A stretch of DNA of 64,000 bases from Chitinophaga agri (lineage in GTDB: Bacteria; Bacteroidota; Bacteroidia; Chitinophagales; Chitinophagaceae): assembly GCF_010093065.1 (NCBI RefSeq), contig NZ_CP048113.1, positions 992,001-1,056,000 of the forward strand, given 5' to 3'. The notes below the pieces were generated by a model, which was given only the letters and a program-made list of their open reading frames with translations, searched no databases and was not told where the DNA came from. How positions within the stretch are numbered: position 1 is the stretch's first letter; every line of letters begins with the position of its first letter. The translations under genes and the position numbers were made by a program. Of this stretch, positions 18,843-27,696 are shown one piece after another.

Positions 18843-19078
18843 TGTAAAGAGGAAATTGATTGCACTTGCGCCTGGTTTCAGGAAGAGTGATGTTTCGTCA
18901 CTCAGGTAACATGACATTATCATGCTTCACTAAATGCAATCTTTACTTTGGGAGGGGCCTACCTAGTAGTGATTTACGGTACGAGCCCCAGGGGCTCCAA
19001 ATCACCACTAGGTAGGCCCCTCCCTGGAGTTGATTGATTTAGTCAATGGCTTGCACGAAGGCCGATTTCCTCTTTACA
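18843..19078 (+). ncRNA. Retron msr-msd non-coding RNA
   Basis: The ends pair: a1 TGTAAAGAGGAAAT (18843-18856) with a2 ATTTCCTCTTTACA (19065-19078), extendable by two pairs inward. The msr part is enclosed by GATTGCA (18858-18864) and TGCAATC (18935-18941). It contains CCTG-GTTT-CAGG (18871-18882), an 8-bp stem GAGTGATG/CGTCACTC with a TTT loop (18885-18903), and CATGA-CATTA-TCATG (18910-18924); UUU loops are typical msr features recognised by retron RTs. The msd part is a 26-bp stem with one mismatch (18950-18975 with 18999-19024), topped by GAGCCCC/GGGGCTC. The element lies 97 bases upstream of the RT gene, the canonical position. The branching guanosine cannot be fixed from sequence alone. 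Confidence 0.88.
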
Positions 19079-19174
19079 TCGTTTTTCCTGTTTAACCTCT
19101 TCTCCCCTTTTACTTCCCGCTTACTTACTTATCAACGATCTATCTTTTATCAGCAATAAACCGTCTGAAAGATT

Positions 19175-20680
19175 ATGGCAGAAGGATTGACGCGTCAACA
19201 ACTATATGACCGTATCAGATCATCCACCAAAGAGGAAGTGATCCTGGAGGAAATGACCCGCCTCGGTTTCTGGACAAGAAATCAGGCAATGCCTGCTCCC
19301 TCGGAAGTATTGATCCGCAGGGAAAGTGAATTGCGCAGGGAACTTAATAAGTTGGTAGAAGAGCAACAACGTTACCGGAATAAGGAAAAGATACTGAGCG
19401 ACTTGCGCCAGCAACGTATGGCAGCTGCAAAAGCCAGAAGAGCCGAAACCAAGTTGCGCAAGGAAGAAAAGCGTAAGGAACGAGCGGCCCAATGGGCTAT
19501 CGAAAAAGAAAAGAACATCGTCTACCTGGGCGAGGATGTATCCGCAGGCCTGAACAAGGTTGTCTCCGATGAAGAGAAACTGAAAGCAGCAGGACTCCCT
19601 GTCTATCATGATGGTCTGGCGCTGGCAGCAGCGATGGGTATTACAATTGGTAAACTCCGTTTCCTGTCTTTTAACAGAAAGGTGGCCAATGTCTCCCATT
19701 ACAAACGTTTCTACATACCCAAGAAGTCTGGCGGTAAGCGACTGATCTCGGCGCCTATGCCGCAGTTAAAGGCCGCTCAGTACTGGATCCTGGAAAATAT
19801 CCTCTATAAAGTAAAACTAAGTGAGTCAGCGCATGGTTTCGTACCCGGCAGGTCGATCGTTACTAATGCGACACATCACGTGGGACAGGACATTGTGATC
19901 AATATCGATCTCAAGGACTTCTTTCCTACCATCGCCTATAAACGCGTAAAGGGATTGTTCAGCAAGTTCGGTTACAGTGAGCAGGTAGCGACCATCCTCG
20001 CATTACTCTGTACAGAGCCCGAAGTGGAACAGGTTGCCCTTGACGGTCGTGAATACCATGTAGCAACAACTGAACGGCATCTGCCACAGGGCGCACCGTG
20101 TAGCCCGGCTATTACCAATATCATTTGCTACAAACTGGATCGCAGGTTTGAAGGACTAGCACGCCGTTTTGGCTATGCCTATACCCGTTACGCGGACGAT
20201 ATGACCTTTTCTGCCAAAGAAGCCGCAGGAGATAATGCGGGGAAGCTCATATGGGGTGTGAAACAGATCGTAAAGGAAGAAGGCTTTGTGATCCATCCGG
20301 ATAAGCTGAAAGTCATGCGTAAAGGCGATAAAAGAGAAGTAACCGGTGTAGTGGTCAACGAAAAACTGAGCATTGACAGGGAAACTCTCCGGAAATTCAG
20401 GGCCCTGCTGCACCAGATATCCGTATCAGGCCTGGAAGGTAAGCAATGGGGAAAAGGAAGCCTGGTCAATAGCATTGAGGGTTACATTAACTATGTACAG
20501 ATGGTGAAGCCGGAAGCAGGCCAGCAATTGAAAGCCAAATGGCAGCTGCTCCTGGGGCGTGAAGATGTGAAAACACAGGTACGTGCAGCAGCAACTGCGG
20601 CACCAATCTTGATCCCTCCGGTAGCACCGGCACAGGAAGAACCGAAAGATGGAGAAAAGCCCTGGTGGGATGTAATGTAG
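19175..20680 (+). CDS. Retron reverse transcriptase
   Basis: A 501-residue RT. The retron-specific NAxxH motif is N231-ATH-H235. Motif A is NIDLKDFFP (D245), motif B is LPQGAPCSPAITN, the catalytic YADD is at 339-342 (YTRYADDMTF), and the retron VTG motif is at 389-391. RYxIPKKxGGxR-type RT motif 1/2 appears as FYIPKKSGGKRLISAP. It should reverse-transcribe the msd of the adjacent ncRNA into branched multicopy ssDNA. An unusual N-terminal extension of about 150 residues precedes the RT core, with a highly charged coiled-coil segment at about 45-115; the last ~30 residues are Ala/Pro-rich. All catalytic residues are present. Confidence 0.95.
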   Translation: MAEGLTRQQLYDRIRSSTKEEVILEEMTRLGFWTRNQAMPAPSEVLIRRESELRRELNKLVEEQQRYRNKEKILSDLRQQRMAAAKARRAETKLRKEEKRKERAAQWAIEKEKNIVYLGEDVSAGLNKVVSDEEKLKAAGLPVYHDGLALAAAMGITIGKLRFLSFNRKVANVSHYKRFYIPKKSGGKRLISAPMPQLKAAQYWILENILYKVKLSESAHGFVPGRSIVTNATHHVGQDIVINIDLKDFFPTIAYKRVKGLFSKFGYSEQVATILALLCTEPEVEQVALDGREYHVATTERHLPQGAPCSPAITNIICYKLDRRFEGLARRFGYAYTRYADDMTFSAKEAAGDNAGKLIWGVKQIVKEEGFVIHPDKLKVMRKGDKREVTGVVVNEKLSIDRETLRKFRALLHQISVSGLEGKQWGKGSLVNSIEGYINYVQMVKPEAGQQLKAKWQLLLGREDVKTQVRAAATAAPILIPPVAPAQEEPKDGEKPWWDVM

Positions 20681-20704
20681 TACCCCGCTTACAGCAATAT
20701 TTTT

Positions 20705-20740
20705 AAGGCCCCGTATACGTCAGTATGCGGGGCTTTGTTT
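20705..20740 (+). terminator. Rho-independent terminator after the retron RT
   Basis: GCCCCGTATAC and GTATGCGGGGC pair over 11 bp with a 4-base GTCA loop, followed by TTTGTTT. It lies 25 bases after the RT stop codon. Confidence 0.85.
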
Positions 20741-20773
20741 AACCAGTACCCAAACAGCCGTTCGGGCAAATGG

Positions 20774-20806
20774 AAAGCCCCGTATATATTATATACGAGG
20801 CTTTGT
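20774..20806 (+). terminator. Second, sequence-related hairpin downstream of the retron
   Basis: AAAGCCCCGTATATA and TATATACGAGGCTTT form a long stem that shares the GCCCCGTATA core with the terminator 60 bases upstream, followed by TGTTAT. It may be a back-up terminator or the 3' end of the opposite-strand lipoprotein gene. Confidence 0.6.
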
Positions 20807-20852
20807 TATGATTGAAGGTCCAGTAAATCTCTATGAATAAAATTAAGGTATT

Positions 20853-21212
20853 TTATTTACTAAATGAATGCATATCGACTGCTGTATCATTCCGGTAAAA
20901 AGTACCCAGTTGCTTCTGTCCCTTTTCATTATAAGTGATCGTCGGGCCATGCTTCTTCGTCCCCTTGTAAAATTGTATGGCGGCGATCTGTTGATCAAAA
21001 TTAAACACCTTCACATAGGAAAGCGACGTATCCCGCTGATGCGTATATATCTCCGTCCTTGCAAATACGCCGCCCTGTAATGTATTTGTCAGTTTGTAAT
21101 AACCTGTATCAGCCAGTGCATACAGATCATTGTCATTAGCGGACGAACTGGCCTGTTGACAGGCATAAGCGCTGAGTATAACAGCTGCGGTAATAAACAG
21201 ATAACCTTTCAT
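20853..21212 (-). CDS. Small lipoprotein with MORN/YwqK-like repeat segment
   Basis: The start is placed at 21212 (MKGYLFITAAVILS), giving 119 residues with a lipoprotein-like signal ending SAYAC; Tyr in the lipobox is atypical. The C-terminal half (IQFYKGTKKHGPTITYNEKG, then GTFYRNDT) resembles the MORN-like repeats of YwqK-type proteins. Function is unknown. The gene is convergent to the retron operon and not obviously linked to it. Confidence 0.65.
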   Translation of the reverse strand: MKGYLFITAAVILSAYACQQASSSANDNDLYALADTGYYKLTNTLQGGVFARTEIYTHQRDTSLSYVKVFNFDQQIAAIQFYKGTKKHGPTITYNEKGQKQLGTFYRNDTAVDMHSFSK

Positions 21213-21433
21213 AATGTGGTGTTGTCCAGGCAATGTATTTCTTTTTCTGCTATCAGGCACATTCGTACCGGGAAAATTCTCTCATTAACAACGAGTTAAC
21301 TATTATTTCGGCACATTGGAGTATTTTAGACCAGTGTATGTGAGTCTGCCTTACGATGGCACATTCGTTTTAATCTTATCTTATTTCTTTGTCGGCACAA
21401 CCATTACCAGTTTATTAACAACTCCAAGATCGT

Positions 21434-22597
21434 ATGACTCCAACTACGTTAAAATCCCCTACGTCCTGGCATCAGCAAATGCAGGACGAACAACCAGTTT
21501 ATTTCGACCCCGCATTCAGGTTTTACTTTGGTGGCCAGGGCGCCTGGCAGGTGTATCGTCACAGAGATGTGCAACGGGTACTCAGCGACTATGAAGTATT
21601 CTCTAATGAATACATGCCTAAGTCTGATGATAATCTCCTTGGCAGCAATCTGAACCAGACAGACCCTCCACGGCACCGGCAGTTACGTGCACTGGTCACC
21701 AAAGCCTTCGCTCCTGCCATTATGGCCAGACTGGAAACCTGGATACACCAGGAATGTATGGATCTGTTGCAGCCTGCCTTAGCAAAAGGGGAAATGGATT
21801 TCGTGAAAGCATTTTCTATTCCGCTGCCTGGTCGTGTCACCGCGCAACTACTGGGTGTACCTAACCAGGACCATGACCAGGTAAATGCCTGGATCAATGC
21901 CATCTCCGGTGATCCTGCGGTAATAGGTATGGAGGCGTATTTTCAGGCGCAACGGGAAATGGGGCAATTGTTTATGTCCCTGCTGCAGGAAAGGACCAAA
22001 GCACCACAGGCCGATCTGATCTCTCATCTTCTGCAGGCAGAGATTGACGGGGAAAAGCTGAGCGTGCCCGATACACTGGCCTTTTGTATAGCACTGCTCA
22101 TTGCGGGCAATGAGACGACCAACGGCTTTCTGGCTAATGCCATGTATACCTTTGCCACCATGCCTGATGTGCAGGCACACCTGCAAACGACTATAGCCGA
22201 TCTACCCCCAGCCCTGAATGAAGTACTCCGGTATCAACCGCCTGTGCAAAGCATGTGTCGTATGGCAAAAATGGATGTTGAGCTGGGTGGGCAACTCATC
22301 CGAAAGGGCGACCTGGTAAACGCGTGGTTGTCCGCCGCAAACCGTGATCCCACCGTATTCCACGATCCGGAGACTTTCAATATACACAGGGACAATATCA
22401 AAATGGTCAGCTTTGGCCATGGTGCACATTATTGTATAGGCGCCATGCTGGCAAGAATGGAAGCTAAAATCGCTTTTGAGATCATCTTTGAAAAAATGAA
22501 GAACATTACACTGAAGCCAGGGGGAATGCCTACAAGGAATCCAAGTACGATTGTAGCCGGGTTTCTCGACCTGCCAATTATCTTTGATCAAAAATAA
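21434..22597 (+). CDS. Cytochrome P450
   Basis: A soluble bacterial-type P450 of 387 residues. The I-helix oxygen-activation motif is A224-GNETT, the K-helix ExxR is E263-VLR, and the heme-binding loop is FGHGAHYCIGAMLAR with ligand C334. It has no membrane anchor. No ferredoxin or reductase gene is adjacent, so the redox partners must lie elsewhere. The terpene synthase genes at 24.6 and 32.4 kb make hydroxylation of a terpene product plausible; that is an inference from neighbourhood. Confidence 0.95.
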   Translation: MTPTTLKSPTSWHQQMQDEQPVYFDPAFRFYFGGQGAWQVYRHRDVQRVLSDYEVFSNEYMPKSDDNLLGSNLNQTDPPRHRQLRALVTKAFAPAIMARLETWIHQECMDLLQPALAKGEMDFVKAFSIPLPGRVTAQLLGVPNQDHDQVNAWINAISGDPAVIGMEAYFQAQREMGQLFMSLLQERTKAPQADLISHLLQAEIDGEKLSVPDTLAFCIALLIAGNETTNGFLANAMYTFATMPDVQAHLQTTIADLPPALNEVLRYQPPVQSMCRMAKMDVELGGQLIRKGDLVNAWLSAANRDPTVFHDPETFNIHRDNIKMVSFGHGAHYCIGAMLARMEAKIAFEIIFEKMKNITLKPGGMPTRNPSTIVAGFLDLPIIFDQK

Positions 22598-22820
22598 ATG
22601 TGGGACAACACTAAATAAAATGGAAAAGTATACTCACTATACTAAGTGATATATTTTCGATTGTATGTACATTGCAGGTGGAACTAATAATACCCCAAAT
22701 TACATAACCCTACTTGCAGAACACTTATCTGATTGGAAAACATAGAATGGCACTAAGTACATGCTGGGAACCTGTATGCAGTCCATCATAGTATGTTCCG
22801 CAACTGTAAATCAACGGTAC

Positions 22821-24617
22821 ATGAGTCTACTTCAACACATTACTACAACTGGCTACCGTAGAGTGACAGATGAAGACAAACGACGATCGGTGAAAATTGT
22901 TAATACCCTTGCCCTGGTGACAGCCGTCATGTCAGGTGTATTCGGGTTTGGCTGTTATTTTCTTACGTGGAACTTTGAGATGTCCGCGCCCGCGATCATC
23001 GAGTCTTTACTGCTCTCTGCCGTCATTATTTCCAACCGCTTCGGAAAGTTCACCGCCGCCGCCCTGGCACTGATCATTATCAACAACGTCAGTATTCAGT
23101 ACTACAGTGCCATTATGGGGCGTGTTACAGAAGTTCATCTGCTTTTCATTTTCCTAGTGGGACTGTCCCTCCTGGTATTCGAAAGAGAAAAGTCTATGCG
23201 CGTGCTGAGCATAGGACTGACTATCTTCGCGTTCCTTGCCGGAGAATTCAATATGTATTTCCGGTTCATTTCTCCGATCGTTCCTCCGGAAGAACATTCC
23301 CCCGTCCATTTCGTCATACGATGGGTCACTATTCCCAGTATCCTGCTGCTCGATCTCCTGGTGATCTATTATTATGTGCGCAACATAGAACGGCTGCGTA
23401 AAAAGGAAATGCTGCACGTACAGGAAATGCTCAAAGCCGTAAAGGAACATAACAGAGACCTGGAAATACTAACCGCGCAACTTGCCAAAGCCACTGACGC
23501 CAAAACAGTATTCGTACGGGAGACAAGCCATGAGATCCGTACCCCTCTCAATGCCATATTCGGTATCAGCCAGCTGCTGCAACTGAAGGTAGCGCAGGAC
23601 AGATCTCTGGCTCCCATTCGGCAGCTGGCCGACCATCTGTATGCTGCCAGTTACAATACCCGGGAGATCATCAACAACGTACTGGAGTTTTCCCGTATTG
23701 AGGCTGGCAAACAGGACACGCCGCAGCTCGCCGCCTTTAATATACGTGAGTGGCTGGAAGGTATCGTCAATATGCACCAGTATGTGGCCAGTGTTAAAAC
23801 AGTACGGATTAGAACAACCGTTGCAGAAGAGCTGCCACAGCTCATTACCGGCGACAAGGTCCTGCTCTCCAAAACACTGAACAATCTCCTTTCCAACGCT
23901 ATCAAATTCACACAGCAGGAAAGTACCGTTACACTCGACGTCTTTAAGGTGGACCACAAATGGTGCCTGCAGGTGACTGACCAGGGCGAAGGAATACGGG
24001 CCGACAGGTTGTCCACCATCTTTGATGCCTTTGTCACGGAGCGGAACATTTTCCTGGAAGGTACCGGTCTTGGACTACATATCACCCGTCACCTGGCCAC
24101 ATCTATGGGCGGTGATATCAAGGTCTACAGCGTGATGGGCAAGGGCACTACATTCACCGTCACCCTTCCCCTCGAAGAAGCAGCAGAATTATGTGGCCAC
24201 CATGACAATGAAGAAGACGATGAAGCAGGCAGCCTGACCGATACCAGCATTCTTATTATAGAAGACGATAAAATGAGTCAGCTGATCCTGTCCAGGTTCC
24301 TTAATGGTTTAGGCAGCCGTACGATCGTTGCTGCGGATGGCATGGAGGGCCTCTTACTTGCAAGAGCTTCCCGGCCAGATATCATCATACTGGACTCACA
24401 TATTCCGGGGCTCAGTGGAAAAGATACGCTGGCCGAAATACGGGCCGACGACATATTAAAACATATCCCTGTTATTATTGCCAGTGGTGACGCATTTAAA
24501 GAAAACGCCGAAGAACTATTACTGGCCGGCGCTAACGATTACCTGGTGAAACCTATAGAGTTCAAAACACTACAAACTAAGCTAAATAAATATCTGAAGG
24601 CTAACGCTCATCTCTGA
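22821..24617 (+). CDS. Hybrid sensor histidine kinase/response regulator, copy 1
   Basis: The start is placed at 22821 (MSLLQHITTTGY) because it aligns with the start of the paralogue at 30513; the frame is open 20 codons upstream. About six membrane helices span residues 30-195. A coiled linker follows, then HisKA with H237 (ETSHEIRTPLNAI) and HATPase motifs (LNNLLSNAIKFT, VTDQGEGIR, GTGLGLHI). A C-terminal receiver has D525 (IIILDSHIPG). There is no DNA-binding output domain. The protein converges with terpene synthase 1, 30 bases away, and a related kinase/synthase pair recurs 8 kb downstream. Confidence 0.92.
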   Translation: MSLLQHITTTGYRRVTDEDKRRSVKIVNTLALVTAVMSGVFGFGCYFLTWNFEMSAPAIIESLLLSAVIISNRFGKFTAAALALIIINNVSIQYYSAIMGRVTEVHLLFIFLVGLSLLVFEREKSMRVLSIGLTIFAFLAGEFNMYFRFISPIVPPEEHSPVHFVIRWVTIPSILLLDLLVIYYYVRNIERLRKKEMLHVQEMLKAVKEHNRDLEILTAQLAKATDAKTVFVRETSHEIRTPLNAIFGISQLLQLKVAQDRSLAPIRQLADHLYAASYNTREIINNVLEFSRIEAGKQDTPQLAAFNIREWLEGIVNMHQYVASVKTVRIRTTVAEELPQLITGDKVLLSKTLNNLLSNAIKFTQQESTVTLDVFKVDHKWCLQVTDQGEGIRADRLSTIFDAFVTERNIFLEGTGLGLHITRHLATSMGGDIKVYSVMGKGTTFTVTLPLEEAAELCGHHDNEEDDEAGSLTDTSILIIEDDKMSQLILSRFLNGLGSRTIVAADGMEGLLLARASRPDIIILDSHIPGLSGKDTLAEIRADDILKHIPVIIASGDAFKENAEELLLAGANDYLVKPIEFKTLQTKLNKYLKANAHL

Positions 24618-24641
24618 TCCCCCTTATCAGAGATGAGCGTT
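24603..24641. terminator. Bidirectional hairpin between kinase 1 and terpene synthase 1
   Basis: AACGCTCATCTCTGAT (24603-24618) and ATCAGAGATGAGCGTT (24626-24641) form a perfect 16-bp stem with a 7-base loop. The left arm includes the kinase stop codon. T-runs are weak, but the position between convergent genes fits a shared terminator. Confidence 0.7.
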
Positions 24642-24647
24642 CATCTC

Positions 24648-25625
24648 CTATACCGCCTGCATCGTAAAGCGATACCTTGTCGTATCTTTCACGCTCCACT
24701 CAATATTTCCTTTCATCATCACTGACAGCGCCCGCACATAGCGTGCTAACTGCTCATCTGTGGCCGCACCGAAAGATGGCAGCTGTGCTGAAAGATGCTC
24801 AAATTGCCTTACCTGCTCATCGTGTATCATTACAGCAGCAGCTATCGCTTCCCCCATCGTACATCCTTCTGTGTTACGGATCAGCATAACGATATTCATT
24901 TCATCACCCTGTTCCAGCTCCTTGTTAAAAGAGAACAGATCGTTAGCCCAGCAGATCGTATTGCTGCAAAGCCCGATCAGTTTTTTAACTGTGCCATCCA
25001 GGAATACATAGTCGGGTAATGAGAATCCCTCTATCGCCTCCAGCAGATGGGCAAAGAAATTGGCCCCACTGAAAAACGGCCGCCATTTCATATACGCCTC
25101 CAGTGTAGGTAACTGCCCCCGGCTAACCTGTTCTATACGCCAGAGGTTTGCAGCAAACGCCTGCTGCAGACTTTCTATAAACCTGACCTGCCAGCCCAGG
25201 TTTCCCAGTTTCCTGATCCGTTTCCAGAAATCACTCACCGCGCTTAACACAGGCCCACCCCTCTCCAGCGATACCTGCCGGTTGTGCTTCATAATACCGA
25301 TCAGTGAATGTACCATTTGTTCAAATTGTATCCGCTGTTTTATGAGTGCTGTGCCCTCCCCATGTTCATCAAACTGATCATCGAGTACAAACAATAAAGT
25401 ATTGAGGTCTGCCGCTATGCTCAATGCATTGAGATCGGCAGTAGGGAACATCCTGGCCACCATCCAGGTGAATCGTTGTTTGTGATAATAGGACCAGGTG
25501 GCTTCATTGGTTACGAGTTGATGTCTTTTAACCCAAAGCGTTGTGTGTCTGTCCGCTTTTATTACATACTGATTTAAAATAGCAGGAAAAGGGCAGTATA
25601 AGCCCGGCAATTGATGCGTGTACAT
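24648..25625 (-). CDS. Class I terpene synthase, copy 1
   Basis: A 325-residue single-domain class I terpene cyclase. The aspartate-rich metal motif is D82-DQFDE. The NSE triad is N228-DLFSFNKE236 with N228, S232 and E236 as Mg ligands. A DTTRYRF stretch near the C-terminus fits the conserved RY pair. Such enzymes ionise farnesyl or geranylgeranyl diphosphate and cyclise it; the product cannot be predicted. It is paralogous to the synthase at 32439. It converges with hybrid kinase 1, and a P450 lies 2 kb away. Confidence 0.93.
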   Translation of the reverse strand: MYTHQLPGLYCPFPAILNQYVIKADRHTTLWVKRHQLVTNEATWSYYHKQRFTWMVARMFPTADLNALSIAADLNTLLFVLDDQFDEHGEGTALIKQRIQFEQMVHSLIGIMKHNRQVSLERGGPVLSAVSDFWKRIRKLGNLGWQVRFIESLQQAFAANLWRIEQVSRGQLPTLEAYMKWRPFFSGANFFAHLLEAIEGFSLPDYVFLDGTVKKLIGLCSNTICWANDLFSFNKELEQGDEMNIVMLIRNTEGCTMGEAIAAAVMIHDEQVRQFEHLSAQLPSFGAATDEQLARYVRALSVMMKGNIEWSVKDTTRYRFTMQAV

Positions 25626-25837
25626 AATTGAATACGTGGTTTAAATGAGAAATAAACGAATACTACACAGGGGCTGGTGAATACATGACAAAGTAAATAG
25701 TACCGGTTAATGGCTTATTGCTGATCACTGTACGACAGTGCTACTGTACTGATATTGGAAATTACTGCTTTATAGGGAATAAATCAAACAACGAAAACAG
25801 GGATTTTCTGGAGGTCAACCCGATCTTACAGTGATCA

Positions 25838-25876
25838 GAAAAGGCGCTTCCACACAAGATGAAAGCGCCCTTTTCC
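25838..25876 (-). terminator. Terminator of the 25.9-27.5 kb minus-strand gene
   Basis: On the minus strand GAAAAGGGCGCTTTC pairs with GAAGCGCCTTTTC around a loop of about 11 bases, with a T-run in the right arm. It lies 15 bases beyond the stop codon at 25891. Confidence 0.75.
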
Positions 25877-25890
25877 TAAAAAAGATTATA

Positions 25891-27546
25891 CTAGAATTTC
25901 ACCCACGCCACGCAGGCTTTCTTATCTTCTCCCTTACGGGTGATCATCAGCGTGACATACGTCGTTCTCTGCTCATTGTAATCGGATGCACCCAGCATAC
26001 AATAATACCCTTTGTATGTCTCTGGTGTACCAAACAGGAACAGTCTTTCCTGACCGGCTGGCGTACATTTGTAACAAACCGTGTTGGCTTCATACAGATA
26101 CCTCATTGGTTTCTTGTCCAGCGTCGTGCCACCCGGGTCCAGGTAAGCGAGATAGTCATTGAATATAACGTAGTTCGCTTTAGAGGCAGGCAGATAATCG
26201 TACGACAGGTAGGGCGTTGTATTCAGCACCTGTATACGGTTACGGAAAAACCACTGCCCTTTCTTCCTGCGCTGGAAATAGAGCGGTTCAAAAGTACCAT
26301 TCGCTATCTGCATCTTCACTATTCCATAACCTGACTGTTCGCGACCGGCAGCATCGATCTCGCTCACACCGATATCATTCAGGTTAGTATGCATCTTGTT
26401 CCATGAATTGCTGCTACCATTAGTGGCGAATGCATTCATAGACTCCAGCAATACGGTGCTGCTGCCATCTGCATGGGTGATCAGTGCCTGCGGCTGACCG
26501 CTGTAGGCGCCTGTATATTTCATCCTCTCCTGCGCAAAAGCCGTGATCTTATCAGTGGATACAGCGTTATTACGCTTCAGCTCCAGCGTACCCGCATCGA
26601 GATAGTTCATATAAGCCGCTGCTACAGGTGTTTTAGCTGTCTGGTTATTGGCCGTCGTCAGCAGGGCCTGTATCATGTTAACGCCAGCTGCATATTGCAG
26701 AGATACGTGTATATCAGAGAAATTAGCCGTATAAGGTAGTGTGCTATGAATAAAAGCACTGTCTGATTTTGCCAGTGCTGATATTACTACTACAGCGCTC
26801 GTATCCTTACCGTTCTTCCGGCTGTTGTTCAGGGCAGCAGTTGCCAGATATATCTTGTCGCCACCAGTCACCAGCATGTCCAGGTAAGCCAGGTAAGGGT
26901 AGTTATCTCCCGAAAAGGTGTAATATTTTTGTCTGAGCAGCTGATGATCAGGCGTATAGTGAGTGATCAGGGCTCTTTCTGACGGCGATTCCTTCCGCTG
27001 AAGCTCGCCACCGGTAAATGCGGCAACGGCATAGTAACCGGTAGCTGCATCTACAGATACGTGAAAGTCATGAGAAGCGAAGTTATCCTGTACAGCTACA
27101 TCTCTGTGTAACACCGTAGACAGTTCTCCCAGCTTATCTTCCTTCACCAGTTTTCCGGTGGTACCATCCAGTACCAGCCTGTAAAGGTTGGGTTTATACT
27201 TTACCAGCTGTTGCAGGAAGATCACCACCTGGTTATTAATAGCGAATATGCCGTCAATCTCAGTGTCGTTCAGTCCGGACGCATCCCACAACTGTCCTTT
27301 GACAGCGTCTGTAGCGATGACAGCCCGCTGGTCATTGTATACGTTTACAACGATCCCCTGTTTCTTATCGAAATGCAGGTAAACTGTATTTCCACCTTGC
27401 AAAAGTAATAACTTGTCGAAGCCTTCTCCGGGTTCTGGAAATGTGGCGCTCAGCTGTACAGTAGGTGCCTGCGTCGGTGCCTGTGCATAGGATTGACTGG
27501 CAAATAGGAGGAAAAACAGGCCCATGCCCGTCCGTAAGTATCTCAT
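25891..27546 (-). CDS. Secreted protein of unknown function
   Basis: A 551-residue protein with a clear signal peptide (cleavage near SYAQA). The rest is beta-rich with repeated blade-like segments ([57 protein letters not shown]), suggesting a beta-propeller-type exported protein, but I do not recognise a named family. Two Cys near the C-terminus form CYKC. It lies between the two kinase/terpene-synthase pairs and diverges from the M1 aminopeptidase gene; no functional link is apparent. Confidence 0.7.
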   Translation of the reverse strand: MRYLRTGMGLFFLLFASQSYAQAPTQAPTVQLSATFPEPGEGFDKLLLLQGGNTVYLHFDKKQGIVVNVYNDQRAVIATDAVKGQLWDASGLNDTEIDGIFAINNQVVIFLQQLVKYKPNLYRLVLDGTTGKLVKEDKLGELSTVLHRDVAVQDNFASHDFHVSVDAATGYYAVAAFTGGELQRKESPSERALITHYTPDHQLLRQKYYTFSGDNYPYLAYLDMLVTGGDKIYLATAALNNSRKNGKDTSAVVVISALAKSDSAFIHSTLPYTANFSDIHVSLQYAAGVNMIQALLTTANNQTAKTPVAAAYMNYLDAGTLELKRNNAVSTDKITAFAQERMKYTGAYSGQPQALITHADGSSTVLLESMNAFATNGSSNSWNKMHTNLNDIGVSEIDAAGREQSGYGIVKMQIANGTFEPLYFQRRKKGQWFFRNRIQVLNTTPYLSYDYLPASKANYVIFNDYLAYLDPGGTTLDKKPMRYLYEANTVCYKCTPAGQERLFLFGTPETYKGYYCMLGASDYNEQRTTYVTLMITRKGEDKKACVAWVKF

Positions 27547-27696
27547 AGGTTAAAGTATCGTTCTGATAGTAAAGATATAATATTTTTTAAATGTGTGTCG
27601 GACTGCTCCATAAAATGCTTACCCTTTCTCCTTTTTCTGCTCTTTGCTTGCATCGCTTTTACTATATTTATGCCTATTTTCCAAACTAGAACGCTA

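Noticed and set aside
18950..19024. Long GC-rich hairpin read as a transcription terminator between the SWIM and RT genes
   Set aside because: No T-run follows, the stem is far longer than a usual terminator, and it lies inside paired a1/a2 ends directly upstream of a retron RT, which fits msd.
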